A DNA stretch of 64,000 bases from UBA4416 sp964543545 (GCA_964543545.1 CAZIYT010000002.1:124001-188000); one strand, 5' to 3'. Shown: positions 43,570 through 53,377, numbered from the stretch's first letter. Numbers and translations: made by a program. Notes: a model not told the origin generated them from the letters alone.

Positions 43570-45648
43570 TTATTTTTTATAATTGCGGACACCTTCGTCC
43601 AGCCACTTGATGTAGTCTTCAATGCTCGGATCGTACCCGCGCATCTGGTTCAGGGGCTTTTCATTTCCATCAACTAAAATATACAAAGGCTGGGTACTCT
43701 GCTTATAGATGGATTCCTCCATGTATTTGAACTTATCGCCTATATCCGTAAGCTCCCGCTCTTTTCCGTACCAGTTTACTTTCACCACATCTTTTGGGTC
43801 CAGGGCACGTTTGTCGTCCACATACAAGGACACTAACACCACGTTATTATTCAGGCGCTTGGTTACTTCCGGATCAGGCCATACATAATCTTCCGTTTTC
43901 CGGCAGTTGGCGCAGGCATGCCCTGTAAAGTCGATCAATAAAGGCTTTCCCACTTTCCGGGCATAGGCCAGGGCCCTGTCGTAATCATTTTTGAAATGAA
44001 CGATGCCATTCTTATTAATCTCCATGTACTTGTCAAACTCATCGTCCTTCGGAAGGTTCGTACTCGCTGCCGTTTTATTGGATCCTCCAAACCCATGAGG
44101 CGATTCGGAATATTCCATAGGAGGCAGGATACCGCTGAATAATTTTAAAGGAGCGCCCCACAAGCCAGGGATCAGGTAGATGGTAACGAAGAAAGAGCAA
44201 AGAGCGATCAGTAAGCGTGTTACTGAAAGATGCTTCACATCACTGTCGTGCGATGTTTTAAACATACCCAACAGGTACATCGTCAGCATGGCAAAGATCA
44301 CGATCCATAAGCCGATGAACACTTCGCGGGTGAGGATCCAGGCCTGAACCACAAGATCCGCATTGGAGGCGAATTTCAAAGCCAGCGCCAGCTCCAGGAA
44401 ACCCAGCGTTACTTTCACGGCATTGAGCCAGCCGCCCGATTGAGGCAAAGAGTTCATCCAGCCCGGGAAGGCCGCAAATAAGCCGAAAGGTAAAGCGAGT
44501 GCTAAGGAAAAGCCAAACATCCCGAAGAATGGCCCGGAGATATTGCCTGTGGAAGAAGCTTCTACCAGTAAGGTCCCAATGATAGGGCCTGTGCAGGAAA
44601 AAGATACCAAAGCCAGAGTGAAAGCCATAAAGAAGATGCCCATATAACCGCCCTTGTCGGATTTGGCGTCCATTTTATTGACAAAAGAACTTGGAAGGGT
44701 GATCTCGAAGGCTCCGAGGAAAGACAAGGCAAACACAAGCAGCAATACAAAGAAAGCCATGTTGAACCAAACGCTGGTCGACAGCGAATGCAAAGCGCCT
44801 GCGCCGAAGATCATGGTCACGCCAAGCCCGAGTGCAACATATAGAATAATAATGGAGACCGAATACAGCAAAGCGTTTCTGATGCCCTGGCTTTTGTTCT
44901 TGCTCTGTTTGGTGAAAAAGCTCACATTCATCGGGATCATCGGAAATACACAAGGAGTGAGCAGGGCCGCAAAACCACCGATAAATCCGGCCAGGAAAAT
45001 TCCCCACCATGACCTCGATTCCTGTACGGGTGCTGTAGAGGCCACAGGCGCAGGCTCTACGGATGTTTTTTGTGCAGATGTATCTACCGTTGCCGTTTCA
45101 GCAATGCTGTCGCTTGTAGGATTTGTGGCAACAGTTTCCGTTGGTGCGGTCGTGGTTGTGATTGCCGCGCCGGCATCAGCATTGCAGCCAGGTGTTCCCT
45201 GTAGCGTAAACTCGAAGGTCTCGCCCGGAGGCGAAGCAATGCATTTCGAATCGGTGCAGGCCTGCCACTCGTATTCGCCGTTAATGGTGATTTTTTTATC
45301 GGTCTTTAATTTGATACGCTGTTTGAAAGTCGCTGTATGTTTATAGAACTCTACTGTGGCGTCAAACATCTTATCAAACTCAACGACAGGCTTACCCTGG
45401 GTCACTTTTCCCACCAGTTCAATGCCGTCGGTCTTTTTAAATCTGATCACCGTAGGCAAAGGCCCGTCGTCTACCACTTTCAAGGAATACATATGCCAGG
45501 TATCCTCAATAGCCGCTGTAAAGAGCAGGTCATATTCGCAATCCGATATTTTCTTTGTGGTAAATTTCCACTTTACCGGGAGATCCTGCGCCAGGGCAAA
45601 CAGAGTGCTGGTAACAAATACAAGAAGGAGGGATAGTCTTTTTAGCAT
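43570..45648 (-). CDS. dsbD: protein-disulfide reductase DsbD
   Basis: A 692-residue inner-membrane protein that carries electrons from cytoplasmic thioredoxin to the periplasm. It has a signal peptide, an N-terminal DsbD-alpha domain with a Cys pair (Cys-Thr-Asp-Ser-Lys-Cys), and a Thr-rich linker. Eight membrane segments follow, with active Cys in Thr-Pro-Cys-Val-Phe-Pro and Phe-Ser-Cys-Thr-Gly-Pro. A C-terminal thioredoxin-like domain carries Cys-Ala-Asn-Cys. All six expected Cys are present. A second alpha-type domain is encoded as a separate gene just upstream. Confidence 0.95.
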   Translation of the reverse strand: MLKRLSLLLVFVTSTLFALAQDLPVKWKFTTKKISDCEYDLLFTAAIEDTWHMYSLKVVDDGPLPTVIRFKKTDGIELVGKVTQGKPVVEFDKMFDATVEFYKHTATFKQRIKLKTDKKITINGEYEWQACTDSKCIASPPGETFEFTLQGTPGCNADAGAAITTTTAPTETVATNPTSDSIAETATVDTSAQKTSVEPAPVASTAPVQESRSWWGIFLAGFIGGFAALLTPCVFPMIPMNVSFFTKQSKNKSQGIRNALLYSVSIIILYVALGLGVTMIFGAGALHSLSTSVWFNMAFFVLLLVFALSFLGAFEITLPSSFVNKMDAKSDKGGYMGIFFMAFTLALVSFSCTGPIIGTLLVEASSTGNISGPFFGMFGFSLALALPFGLFAAFPGWMNSLPQSGGWLNAVKVTLGFLELALALKFASNADLVVQAWILTREVFIGLWIVIFAMLTMYLLGMFKTSHDSDVKHLSVTRLLIALCSFFVTIYLIPGLWGAPLKLFSGILPPMEYSESPHGFGGSNKTAASTNLPKDDEFDKYMEINKNGIVHFKNDYDRALAYARKVGKPLLIDFTGHACANCRKTEDYVWPDPEVTKRLNNNVVLVSLYVDDKRALDPKDVVKVNWYGKERELTDIGDKFKYMEESIYKQSTQPLYILVDGNEKPLNQMRGYDPSIEDYIKWLDEGVRNYKK

Positions 45649-45723
45649 AATTGGGATGTTGGGGGGTAAATGTAAAAATGATTATGAGTTTTTAAACAAG
45701 GAGGGCGGGGCTATTTCACGATA

Positions 45724-46224
45724 CTATTTGATTCCTAATATTTTGCCCGGGACAGTTACCAGCAGGTCAACCGTTTTAGGAGGCAGGCATTGCTTATCAT
45801 TGCAGGTCATATACTCCACATAAGACTGAATCAGGAACTGGTATTTGTAGCCACTCGCGTCTTTGGTTTTTCCGGCTCCGATCCGTTTTATCTTTTGTTT
45901 AAAAACGGCTTCCTTTTCGAAGATGTATACTTTGGCTTCAAAAGCAGGCACAAATTCCTCGTGCGCCCCTGTTTCTTCAACTTTTCCTATAAGCTCAAAG
46001 CCCGTACCCGGGGTTATTGAAAACGAAGTAGGAATAGGCCCGGCATCCGTAGGACGTTGAGAATAAATATGCCAGTGAGGATCCATTTTAGCTTTAAATG
46101 TAATCACGCCTTCGTCATTTGGTAAAGACTCATAACTCACCGACCAGGAAACCGGTGTTAAGGGGGCTTGAGAAAAAACAACCAGGTTTATGACCAGGAA
46201 GAAGGAGAGGAAAATGTGGCGCAT
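45724..46224 (-). CDS. stand-alone DsbD-alpha-like periplasmic protein
   Basis: A 166-residue protein with a signal peptide (to about residue 19) and one DsbD N-terminal (alpha, PF11412-type) domain. It has the Cys pair Cys-Asn-Asp-Lys-Gln-Cys-Leu-Pro-Pro, matching the redox pair of DsbD-alpha. It lies 75 bases upstream of dsbD on the same strand and shares the Trp-His-Met/Ile-Tyr-Ser region with it. Probably it takes electrons from DsbD and passes them to another periplasmic substrate; this is inference from the family. Confidence 0.88.
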   Translation of the reverse strand: MRHIFLSFFLVINLVVFSQAPLTPVSWSVSYESLPNDEGVITFKAKMDPHWHIYSQRPTDAGPIPTSFSITPGTGFELIGKVEETGAHEEFVPAFEAKVYIFEKEAVFKQKIKRIGAGKTKDASGYKYQFLIQSYVEYMTCNDKQCLPPKTVDLLVTVPGKILGIK

Positions 46225-46421
46225 GGGTTTTATTTTTTAGTGAAAGTAGGTATAATCTCAGGCATTCATTCACACAAAATACAAAAAATTGTTAAGCCTA
46301 AACGTCAGGAATTCACGTCAAAATCAGACAATTAGTCTGCTGCTTTATCGTAAATGCGACTAAATTTCAGTTACCTTTATTTGGAATACATTTTGAATAA
46401 ACAGAGCAAAACAAAACGCTT

Positions 46422-49016
46422 ATGAACTTAAATAATTTCACTATAAAATCACAAGAGGCCATTCAGCAAGCGGCACAGATTGCTGCCGGGAATGACCAAC
46501 AAGCCATTGAGAACGGGCACATTCTTAAAGCGATTCTGGAAATCGATGAAAATGTGACGCCTTTTATTCTCAAAAAATTAGGTGTCAACCAGGCTATATT
46601 CTCAAAAGCCGTGGATGCCATCGTTAACTCTTATCCGAAGGTAACAGGAGGACAGCCTTACTTATCCAACAGTGCTAACCAAACGGTAGGGAAAGCAACC
46701 AATTACCTGAAAGACTTCAAGGACGAGTATGTCTCCATTGAGCATCTCTTGCTCGGGATCCTGGCCAGCGGCGACGCTGTATCTCATTTGATGAAGGATA
46801 ACGGCATCAAGGAAAAAGAGCTGAAAGCTGCTATCACGGAGCTCCGGAAAGGATCCAATGTAACAAGCCAGTCGCAGGAAGACACGTATAACTCCTTAAA
46901 CAAATATGCGATCAACCTCAATGCACAGGCGCGCAATGGTAAGCTCGACCCGGTGATCGGCCGTGACGAAGAGATCCGCCGCGTGTTGCAGATCCTCTCT
47001 CGCCGTACTAAAAATAATCCTATCCTGGTAGGTGAGCCCGGTGTGGGTAAAACCGCCATTGCCGAAGGGCTGGCGCACCGCATCATTGCCGGCGACGTGC
47101 CGGAGAACTTAAAAAGCAAGCAGGTATATTCCCTGGATATGGGAGCGCTGATTGCCGGTGCCAAATACAAAGGCGAATTTGAAGAACGTTTGAAATCGGT
47201 GGTGAAGGAAGTGATTGGCAGCGATGGCGACATCGTGCTGTTCATCGACGAGATCCACACCCTGGTGGGAGCCGGTGGTGGCGGAGAAGGAGCGATGGAC
47301 GCTGCGAATATTCTGAAGCCTGCCCTGGCGCGTGGCGAATTAAGAGCCATCGGAGCAACGACCTTAAACGAGTACCAGAAATATTTTGAAAAAGACAAAG
47401 CCCTGGAAAGGCGTTTCCAGAAAGTGATGGTGGAAGAGCCATCGGAGGAAGACGCTATTTCCATCCTGCGTGGGATCAAGGAAAAATACGAAGCACACCA
47501 CAAAGTGCGGATCAAGGATGAGGCGATCATTGCCGCGGTTGAATTATCGCAGCGTTATATCAGCGATCGCTTCCTGCCTGATAAAGCCATCGACCTGATG
47601 GACGAGGCGGCCTCTAAATTGCGGATGCAGATCAACTCGATGCCCATCGAACTGGATGAGCTGGAGCGTAAGATCATGCAGCTGGAAATTGAACGGGAAG
47701 CGATGAAGCGGGAGGATGAAGATCAGAAAGTAGAAGTGCTCAACAAAGACCTGGCCGACCTGAACGAAAAACGAATTTCCCTGAAAGCCAAATGGCAAAG
47801 TGAGAAAGAAGCGATCGAAGGTGTGCAGAAAGTAAAAGCGCAGATTGAAGATTATAAGCAGGAAGCGCTGAATTACGAGAAGCAGGGCGACTTCGGCAAG
47901 GTAGCAGAGATCCGTTACGGCAAGATCCAGGAAGCGGAAACACTCCTGAAAAACCTGGAAGAAAAACTGACGGAAGCGAAAGCCAGCGGCTCACAATTGC
48001 TGAAAGAGGAAGTGGATAGCGAGGACATTGCGGATGTCATTTCTGCCTGGACCGGAATTCCGGTATCCAAAATGCTGCAGAGCGATCGTGAGAAATTGTT
48101 GTTGCTCGAAGATGAATTGCACAAGCGTGTGGTTGGACAGCACCAGGCCATCGAGGCTATTGCTGATGCCGTCAGGCGGAGCAGAGCAGGCTTGCAGGAT
48201 GCGAAAAAACCCATCGGCTCTTTTATCTTTTTAGGAACGACCGGCGTTGGTAAAACGGAGCTGGCAAAGGCCCTGGCAGATTATCTCTTCAATAACGAGA
48301 ATGCAATGACGCGGATCGATATGAGCGAGTACCAGGAGCGCCATGCGGTGAGCCGCCTGATTGGCGCGCCTCCGGGATATGTGGGCTTTGATGAAGGCGG
48401 GCAATTGACGGAAGCCGTGCGAAGAAGGCCTTACAGCGTGATCCTGCTCGACGAGATCGAAAAAGCGCATCCGGATGTGTTCAACATCCTGCTGCAGGTG
48501 CTCGACGATGGCCGTCTGACAGATAACAAAGGCAGAACGGTGAACTTCAAAAATACGATCATCATCATGACGTCTAATATTGGTTCGCATATCATCCAGG
48601 AGAACTTCGAGAAGATGGACGATAAGAACAAAGACGCTATTCTGGCAAAAACCAAAACGGAAGTCTTTGAGATGCTGAAGAAAACCATCCGCCCCGAATT
48701 CCTTAACAGGATTGATGAAGTGATCATGTTTGAGCCGCTGAGCCGTGAGGATGTGATGGATATTGTGAAGATCCAGTTCAAACACATTGCCGACCGCCTG
48801 GCCGAGCAGAATATCAGAATTACGGCAACCGATGAAGCCATCGAATGGCTGGCCCAATTAGGATACGATCCTCAGTTCGGTGCAAGGCCTGTGAAACGGA
48901 TGCTGCAAAAACAACTGCTGAACGAATTATCGAAGCAACTGTTGGCAGATAAAGTTAATAAAGACAAAGAAATCATTGTAGATATGTTCGACAACCAGAT
49001 TGTTTTCAGAAATTAA
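46422..49016 (+). CDS. clpB: ATP-dependent disaggregase ClpB
   Basis: An 864-residue Hsp100 disaggregase that works with DnaK to resolubilise proteins. An N domain with two Clp repeats (about 1-145), a first AAA+ domain with Walker A Gly-Glu-Pro-Gly-Val-Gly-Lys-Thr (about 205), a long coiled-coil middle domain (about 405-530) and a second AAA+ domain with Gly-Thr-Thr-Gly-Val-Gly-Lys-Thr (about 607) are seen. The middle domain separates it from ClpC/ClpA. It is monocistronic, followed by a strong terminator. The 197 bases upstream are shared with the divergent DsbD-alpha gene. Confidence 0.98.
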   Translation: MNLNNFTIKSQEAIQQAAQIAAGNDQQAIENGHILKAILEIDENVTPFILKKLGVNQAIFSKAVDAIVNSYPKVTGGQPYLSNSANQTVGKATNYLKDFKDEYVSIEHLLLGILASGDAVSHLMKDNGIKEKELKAAITELRKGSNVTSQSQEDTYNSLNKYAINLNAQARNGKLDPVIGRDEEIRRVLQILSRRTKNNPILVGEPGVGKTAIAEGLAHRIIAGDVPENLKSKQVYSLDMGALIAGAKYKGEFEERLKSVVKEVIGSDGDIVLFIDEIHTLVGAGGGGEGAMDAANILKPALARGELRAIGATTLNEYQKYFEKDKALERRFQKVMVEEPSEEDAISILRGIKEKYEAHHKVRIKDEAIIAAVELSQRYISDRFLPDKAIDLMDEAASKLRMQINSMPIELDELERKIMQLEIEREAMKREDEDQKVEVLNKDLADLNEKRISLKAKWQSEKEAIEGVQKVKAQIEDYKQEALNYEKQGDFGKVAEIRYGKIQEAETLLKNLEEKLTEAKASGSQLLKEEVDSEDIADVISAWTGIPVSKMLQSDREKLLLLEDELHKRVVGQHQAIEAIADAVRRSRAGLQDAKKPIGSFIFLGTTGVGKTELAKALADYLFNNENAMTRIDMSEYQERHAVSRLIGAPPGYVGFDEGGQLTEAVRRRPYSVILLDEIEKAHPDVFNILLQVLDDGRLTDNKGRTVNFKNTIIIMTSNIGSHIIQENFEKMDDKNKDAILAKTKTEVFEMLKKTIRPEFLNRIDEVIMFEPLSREDVMDIVKIQFKHIADRLAEQNIRITATDEAIEWLAQLGYDPQFGARPVKRMLQKQLLNELSKQLLADKVNKDKEIIVDMFDNQIVFRN

Positions 49017-49044
49017 TACCCCTTGTATTTCTTATTCATCTCAG

Positions 49045-49071
49045 AACTCCGGCTATTCGCCGGAGTTTTTT
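49045..49071 (+). terminator. intrinsic terminator after clpB
   Basis: A 9-bp stem (49045-49053 with 49059-49067), 5-nt loop and T run, about 30 bases after the stop codon. Confidence 0.85.
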
Positions 49072-49157
49072 GTGTAAAGGGTAGTTGTAAAAGAAAATAG
49101 TTGTATCATTAAACCTTTTCCGTTTTTAGATGTCAAACGGATGTTTACTATACAATC

Positions 49158-50255
49158 ATGGCTATACGCGTCCTTCTTCTTGCCGATATCAATTCCGAAC
49201 ATACTCAAAAGTGGGCTGTGGGCCTGGCCGACAGCGGGTATAAGATCGGGATTTTCAGCTTCACGGCTCCTAAAAGCGATTGGTACCATCTTTACAACAT
49301 CGAGTGCCTGCATCAGCCTGTTGCTTCTTCCGGTGCCGGCAAGCTCTGGGAAAAGCTCGGCTACATCCGTTTTTTGCCGAAGCTGAAAGAAGCCATTGAA
49401 TTATTTGCGCCGCATATTTTGCATGCCCACTATGCCAGCAGCTATGGCTTACTCGGGGCGCTCAGTGGCTTTAATCCTTATATTATTTCCGTTTGGGGAA
49501 CCGATGTCATGAAATTCCCTTACAAAAACCGCCTGACACGCGGCATCGTAAAATATAACCTCAATAAGGCGGATGCCGTGTGCGCAACCTCACATGCCTT
49601 GGAGAAGCATGTGCACAGGCTCACCAATAAAGAAGTGGAAGTCATTCCCTTTGGTGTCGACCTGGACGAGTTCATCAATAAGCCTTCCTTAAAAGACCGC
49701 AGCGCCTTTACCATAGGCTGTGTCAAATCACTGGAAAAGAATTATAACATCGGCTCTGTGATCGTATCGTTTGCAAAGCTCAAAGACAGGCATCCCGGCA
49801 AGAACCTGAAGCTGGTGATTGTGGGAGAAGGGGAGGAGCGTGCCAACCTTCAGGAGCTTGTGAGAGAGCTGCATATCGGGGAGCAGGTTGTGTTTGAAGG
49901 AAAGCTGCCGCATCACCTGGTAGCCGATAAGATCAATGAGCTTGATGTGCTCGTCAATATTTCGGAATATGAAAGTTTCGGTGTCAGTGTGGTAGAAGCG
50001 ATGGCCTGCCAGGTACCCGTCATTGTAAGCGAGGCTGAAGGATTGAAAGAAGTGGTAGATGATCAGAAGAACGGGAGTATTGTGGCCTGCCATAACATCG
50101 AAGAGATTGTCGGTGCGCTCGAGCGCCTGATGCTGAGTGAAAAGCTCCGTGAGGTCATTGGCTTAAATGCCCTGGAGCGTGTGCGGAAAAATTACAACTG
50201 GAAGCACAACCTCCATAAAATGATGAGCGTATACGACCGGATTTTGTGTTTGTAG
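49158..50255 (+). CDS. glycosyltransferase family 4
   Basis: A 365-residue GT-B transferase. Segments include His-Ala-His-Tyr-Ala-Ser-Ser-Tyr-Gly near residue 93, Val-Trp-Gly-Thr-Asp-Val near 115 and the E-x7-E in Tyr-Glu-Ser-Phe-Gly-Val-Ser-Val-Val-Glu-Ala near 275. It stands alone between clpB and the PrsW-like gene. Gene order does not tie it to any glycan operon here; the acceptor is unknown. Confidence 0.88.
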   Translation: MAIRVLLLADINSEHTQKWAVGLADSGYKIGIFSFTAPKSDWYHLYNIECLHQPVASSGAGKLWEKLGYIRFLPKLKEAIELFAPHILHAHYASSYGLLGALSGFNPYIISVWGTDVMKFPYKNRLTRGIVKYNLNKADAVCATSHALEKHVHRLTNKEVEVIPFGVDLDEFINKPSLKDRSAFTIGCVKSLEKNYNIGSVIVSFAKLKDRHPGKNLKLVIVGEGEERANLQELVRELHIGEQVVFEGKLPHHLVADKINELDVLVNISEYESFGVSVVEAMACQVPVIVSEAEGLKEVVDDQKNGSIVACHNIEEIVGALERLMLSEKLREVIGLNALERVRKNYNWKHNLHKMMSVYDRILCL

Positions 50256-50334
50256 TTTGGATCTGCTAACAAAATCCCACAAGGCGCTAAGACGCGAAAC
50301 CAATAATCAAAAATGATATTGATTTATTGCATAC

Positions 50335-50388
50335 GTTGACTGAGGCTTTCGAAGGCAATATGCGGTGGCTTCGAGAGCCTCAGCCACC
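50335..50388. repeat. paired 25-base palindromes, copy B
   Basis: The palindromes at 50335-50359 and 50364-50388 correspond to those at 34399-34452 in the opposite order, with a few base changes. Both copies are intergenic and near gene ends. Confidence 0.75.
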
Positions 50389-50436
50389 ATTTGTCGTTAT
50401 CATCAATTAATCGGGAAGAAACATCTTTGATTGGTC

Positions 50437-51798
50437 TTAGGCATGTACCAGGTAGATCTGCTCCAGTGCTTTGAGTTTTTTATAAGGCATCTCCTCATGC
50501 TCTTTCTGGAACAGCGCCGGATCTTTATATTCCATCAGGATCCCTACAGGATAAGAATCGTCGATGCCTTTGAGGCGGCGCGTTAAAGGCTTCAATAGGT
50601 AAATGTCTTTATGCTCGTCTTCCCTGGTAATCTCTACCAGGTAAATCACCACATCGTTTTTCAGAAAATATTTTTTCAGCAGGCGCGCACGGTGCGATTC
50701 TTTTACGAGGGTATTTTTTCCGGAAACGGGATGGATGTAAATGTCCCTGCCCATGTATTCCAGGAAGCGGAACTCGCGCCTGTTTTCTCCCCTGATCTTG
50801 ATCGGAATTCCCAGCAGGCGGAAATCCTCGTCGTCATTGGCAGAGTAGTAGATCGGGATCTGGATCTTTACCGGGAAATATTTTCGCTTATTGATCTTCA
50901 GCCGGCTGATGCGGAGCAATACGATGCTGATGAGCACGCCTTCCTTCATGATGTTTTTGAAAAGGTCGTTGGCAGCGAACAGAAAGCCTTTGTAATAAAA
51001 GCCGTAACAAAACTCAATAGCGAGCAGCACAACATACCACGACAGGACACCTTTGTATAGGGTGGTGAGCGAGCTTACCTTTTTGTAATCGAAGAAGGGA
51101 GAAAAATTGATGCAGTTGTTGATCATCTGGATCCAGAAATTGATACCGATGAGGTACACCAGTGTTGCCAGGAAAGGCGTGACCTTCCCGATCACCGGCT
51201 GTGTGAGGAAGAAATCGAAGAGGCCGTGTGAGCCAACAGCCAGGCTGATTGCCACAAAAGCGTTCAGGTATTTGTTCCCTTTATGGAACATCGGGAAGCG
51301 GTAGATGCCATACACGCAGATGCTCGTGTTGATGATGTGTGTGAGGCAGGAAATAAAGGTGCGGCCTGTGATGATCTGTGAGCCGTAGTTGTTATAGTAA
51401 ATGAAATTTTCCCGCACCGAAAAGCCCAGCGCCACAATGCCTGCAAACAGAAGGCGGTCGAGCGGCTCGTTGACGCTTTTCTTCAATACCCGGAACGCGA
51501 TAAAGACGCCTGCCAGTTTCACCAGCTCTTCGGTGAGGCCAACGCCGAAAATAGCGTACAGGAAATCGTTCCATAACAAGCCGTTGAAATTGATGCCCTG
51601 TGCTTCGAGGAACTTATAGATCCATACGGCCATCGAAGGTGTGAGAAAGCCTATGACAAAGGCCGCCGTCATATCACGCACGCGCTCGCCTTCCAGAACA
51701 TCGATGCGCTTGAAGTAAGACAGCCACAGCATCGCGCCGGCCACTGCGCCAAGGATCGGAAATATGAGGTAGATCTGGTAAGCGTTTAACATAAGCAT
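50437..51798 (-). CDS. PrsW-like intramembrane protease with extra C-terminal domain
   Basis: A 453-residue protein. The N-terminal 250 residues hold about seven membrane segments with the PrsW-type motifs Thr-Glu-Glu-Leu-Val-Lys, Arg-Glu-Asn-Phe-Ile-Tyr-Tyr and Ser-His-Gly-Leu-Phe-Asp, which carry the metal and catalytic residues of M82 glutamic-type proteases. PrsW starts anti-sigma-factor cleavage in Bacillus. Further membrane segments and about 170 polar residues follow, an extension I do not recognise. The ATG at 51798 is preferred over one at 51813, which lies inside the dnaA terminator hairpin; 51792 is also possible. No sigma/anti-sigma pair is nearby. Confidence 0.75.
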   Translation of the reverse strand: MLMLNAYQIYLIFPILGAVAGAMLWLSYFKRIDVLEGERVRDMTAAFVIGFLTPSMAVWIYKFLEAQGINFNGLLWNDFLYAIFGVGLTEELVKLAGVFIAFRVLKKSVNEPLDRLLFAGIVALGFSVRENFIYYNNYGSQIITGRTFISCLTHIINTSICVYGIYRFPMFHKGNKYLNAFVAISLAVGSHGLFDFFLTQPVIGKVTPFLATLVYLIGINFWIQMINNCINFSPFFDYKKVSSLTTLYKGVLSWYVVLLAIEFCYGFYYKGFLFAANDLFKNIMKEGVLISIVLLRISRLKINKRKYFPVKIQIPIYYSANDDEDFRLLGIPIKIRGENRREFRFLEYMGRDIYIHPVSGKNTLVKESHRARLLKKYFLKNDVVIYLVEITREDEHKDIYLLKPLTRRLKGIDDSYPVGILMEYKDPALFQKEHEEMPYKKLKALEQIYLVHA

Positions 51799-51830
51799 AA
51801 AAAAACCTCCCATCGTAAAGGAGGTTTTTT
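51799..51830 (-). terminator. intrinsic terminator after dnaA
   Basis: AAAAACCTCC at 51801-51810 pairs with GGAGGTTTTT at 51820-51829 and is followed by T residues on the minus strand. It touches the PrsW-like gene start. Confidence 0.8.
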
Positions 51831-51852
51831 AAAAATGAACGGCATGTAACAA

Positions 51853-53289
51853 TTAGTTATTGATGCTTATTTTTTTGTCCAGCTCTTCGATATAAGCCTT
51901 AAAGCGTTTATCGGTATCCATGAGGTTATTCACCGTTCTGCAGGCGTGTAGCACCGTTGCATGGTCTTTCCCTCCGCAATGCATGCCAATGGTTGCCAGC
52001 GATGATTTGGTCATGCTCTTGGCAAAGTACATGGCGATCTGGCGTGCCTGAACCACTTCACGCTTACGCGTTTTGGATTTCATCAGGTCGATGTTCAGGT
52101 CGAAATAATCGCACACCACTTTCTGGATATAATCGATGGATACCTCGCGGGCCGTTGATTTCACGAACTTGTCGATCATCTGCTTGGCAAGGTCCAGCGT
52201 AATGGTTTTTTTGTTCAATGAAGACTGTGCCAGTAAGGAGATGAGCGCACCTTCGAGCTCACGCACATTCGACGTGATGCTGTAAGCCAGGTACTCGCAT
52301 ACTTCTTTAGGAAGCTGAATGCCTTCGTTGTAGACTTTTTTCTCGAGGATGGCAATACGCGTTTCCAATCCCGGAGTTTGTAAATCGGCGCTTAAGCCCC
52401 ATTTGAAACGGGACAGCAAACGCTGTTCGATGCCCTGCATTTCTACCGGCGCGCGGTCAGCCGTCAGGATGATCTGCTTGCCAAGCTGGTGCAGGTGGTT
52501 GAAGATGTGGAAGAACACGTCCTGTGTTTTTTCCTTGCCTGCTAAATATTGAATATCATCAATGATCAGCGTATCGATCATTTGATAGAAGTGTACGAAA
52601 TCGTTTTGGTTATGGTTCTTGATCGCATCGATGAACTGTGCGATGAATTTTTCAGACTGAACGTAAAGAACGGTTTTGTTCGGGAAGTTCTTTTTGATCT
52701 CAATACCGATAGCCTGCGCTAAGTGTGTTTTACCTAAACCAACACCTCCATAGAGCAGGAGTGGGTTGAACGCGGTGCCGCCCGGTTTTTGAGAAACGGC
52801 ATAACCGGCAGAGCGTGCCAAACGGTTGCAATCGCCCTCTACGAAATTATCAAAGCTGTAGTTAGGATTTAATTGGGATTCAACGGAAACTTTTTTAAGA
52901 CCCGGAATGATGAATGGATTTCTGATCGCACCATTGCTGATGTCGATAGGCATGGAAACCGGATTGTTCTTTAAATTGGTGTTGATGTTCGGAACTTTCA
53001 GCATCACCGCTTTTTCAGATTTGCCTGTTCCGTTATCCATCACGATGCTGTATTCGATCCTGCCCTCAGGACCTAATTCTTTGCGGATAACTTTTTTAAT
53101 GATTGTGATGTAATGCTCTTCTAACCATTCGTAAAAAAACTGAGAAGGAACCTGGATGTTTAAAACACTATCCTGGATCTTAATTGCTTTAATAGGTTCA
53201 AACCAAGTGGTAAAATTCTGCGGGCTTACATTATCCTGGATTACTTTCAGGCAATTCTTCCACACGGTTTCAGCAGTTTTTTCCTTCAT
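51853..53289 (-). CDS. dnaA: chromosomal replication initiator DnaA
   Basis: A 478-residue initiator. It has an N-terminal DnaB-contact domain (about 1-85), a linker, an AAA+ domain with Walker A Gly-Gly-Val-Gly-Leu-Gly-Lys-Thr-His (about residue 183) and Walker B Leu-Ile-Ile-Asp-Asp-Ile. The C-terminal DNA-binding domain carries the signature Gly-Gly-Lys-Asp-His-Ala-Thr-Val-Leu-His-Ala. The length is normal. No dnaN, recF or gyrase genes are adjacent, and no clear cluster of DnaA boxes (TTATCCACA) is visible around it, so oriC is probably elsewhere. Confidence 0.98.
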   Translation of the reverse strand: MKEKTAETVWKNCLKVIQDNVSPQNFTTWFEPIKAIKIQDSVLNIQVPSQFFYEWLEEHYITIIKKVIRKELGPEGRIEYSIVMDNGTGKSEKAVMLKVPNINTNLKNNPVSMPIDISNGAIRNPFIIPGLKKVSVESQLNPNYSFDNFVEGDCNRLARSAGYAVSQKPGGTAFNPLLLYGGVGLGKTHLAQAIGIEIKKNFPNKTVLYVQSEKFIAQFIDAIKNHNQNDFVHFYQMIDTLIIDDIQYLAGKEKTQDVFFHIFNHLHQLGKQIILTADRAPVEMQGIEQRLLSRFKWGLSADLQTPGLETRIAILEKKVYNEGIQLPKEVCEYLAYSITSNVRELEGALISLLAQSSLNKKTITLDLAKQMIDKFVKSTAREVSIDYIQKVVCDYFDLNIDLMKSKTRKREVVQARQIAMYFAKSMTKSSLATIGMHCGGKDHATVLHACRTVNNLMDTDKRFKAYIEELDKKISINN

Positions 53290-53347
53290 ATTCGAAAAAT
53301 AGTTTTAAAGTATATTGTGTTAAGCGTTATGAACAAGTCCGAGTTTG

Positions 53348-53377
53348 TAAATATATAGCGATTATTTAATCTCGCAA
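53348..53377 (-). promoter_or_regulatory. putative dnaA promoter
   Basis: On the minus strand TTG (53377-53375) is followed after 19 bases by TATATTTA (53355-53348), near the Bacteroidota consensus. It would give a leader of roughly 50 bases. Confidence 0.45.

Noticed and set aside
51801..51813. Longer start for the PrsW-like protein at 51813
   Set aside because: It would place the start codon inside the hairpin loop of the dnaA terminator; starts at 51798 or 51792 follow the T tract.
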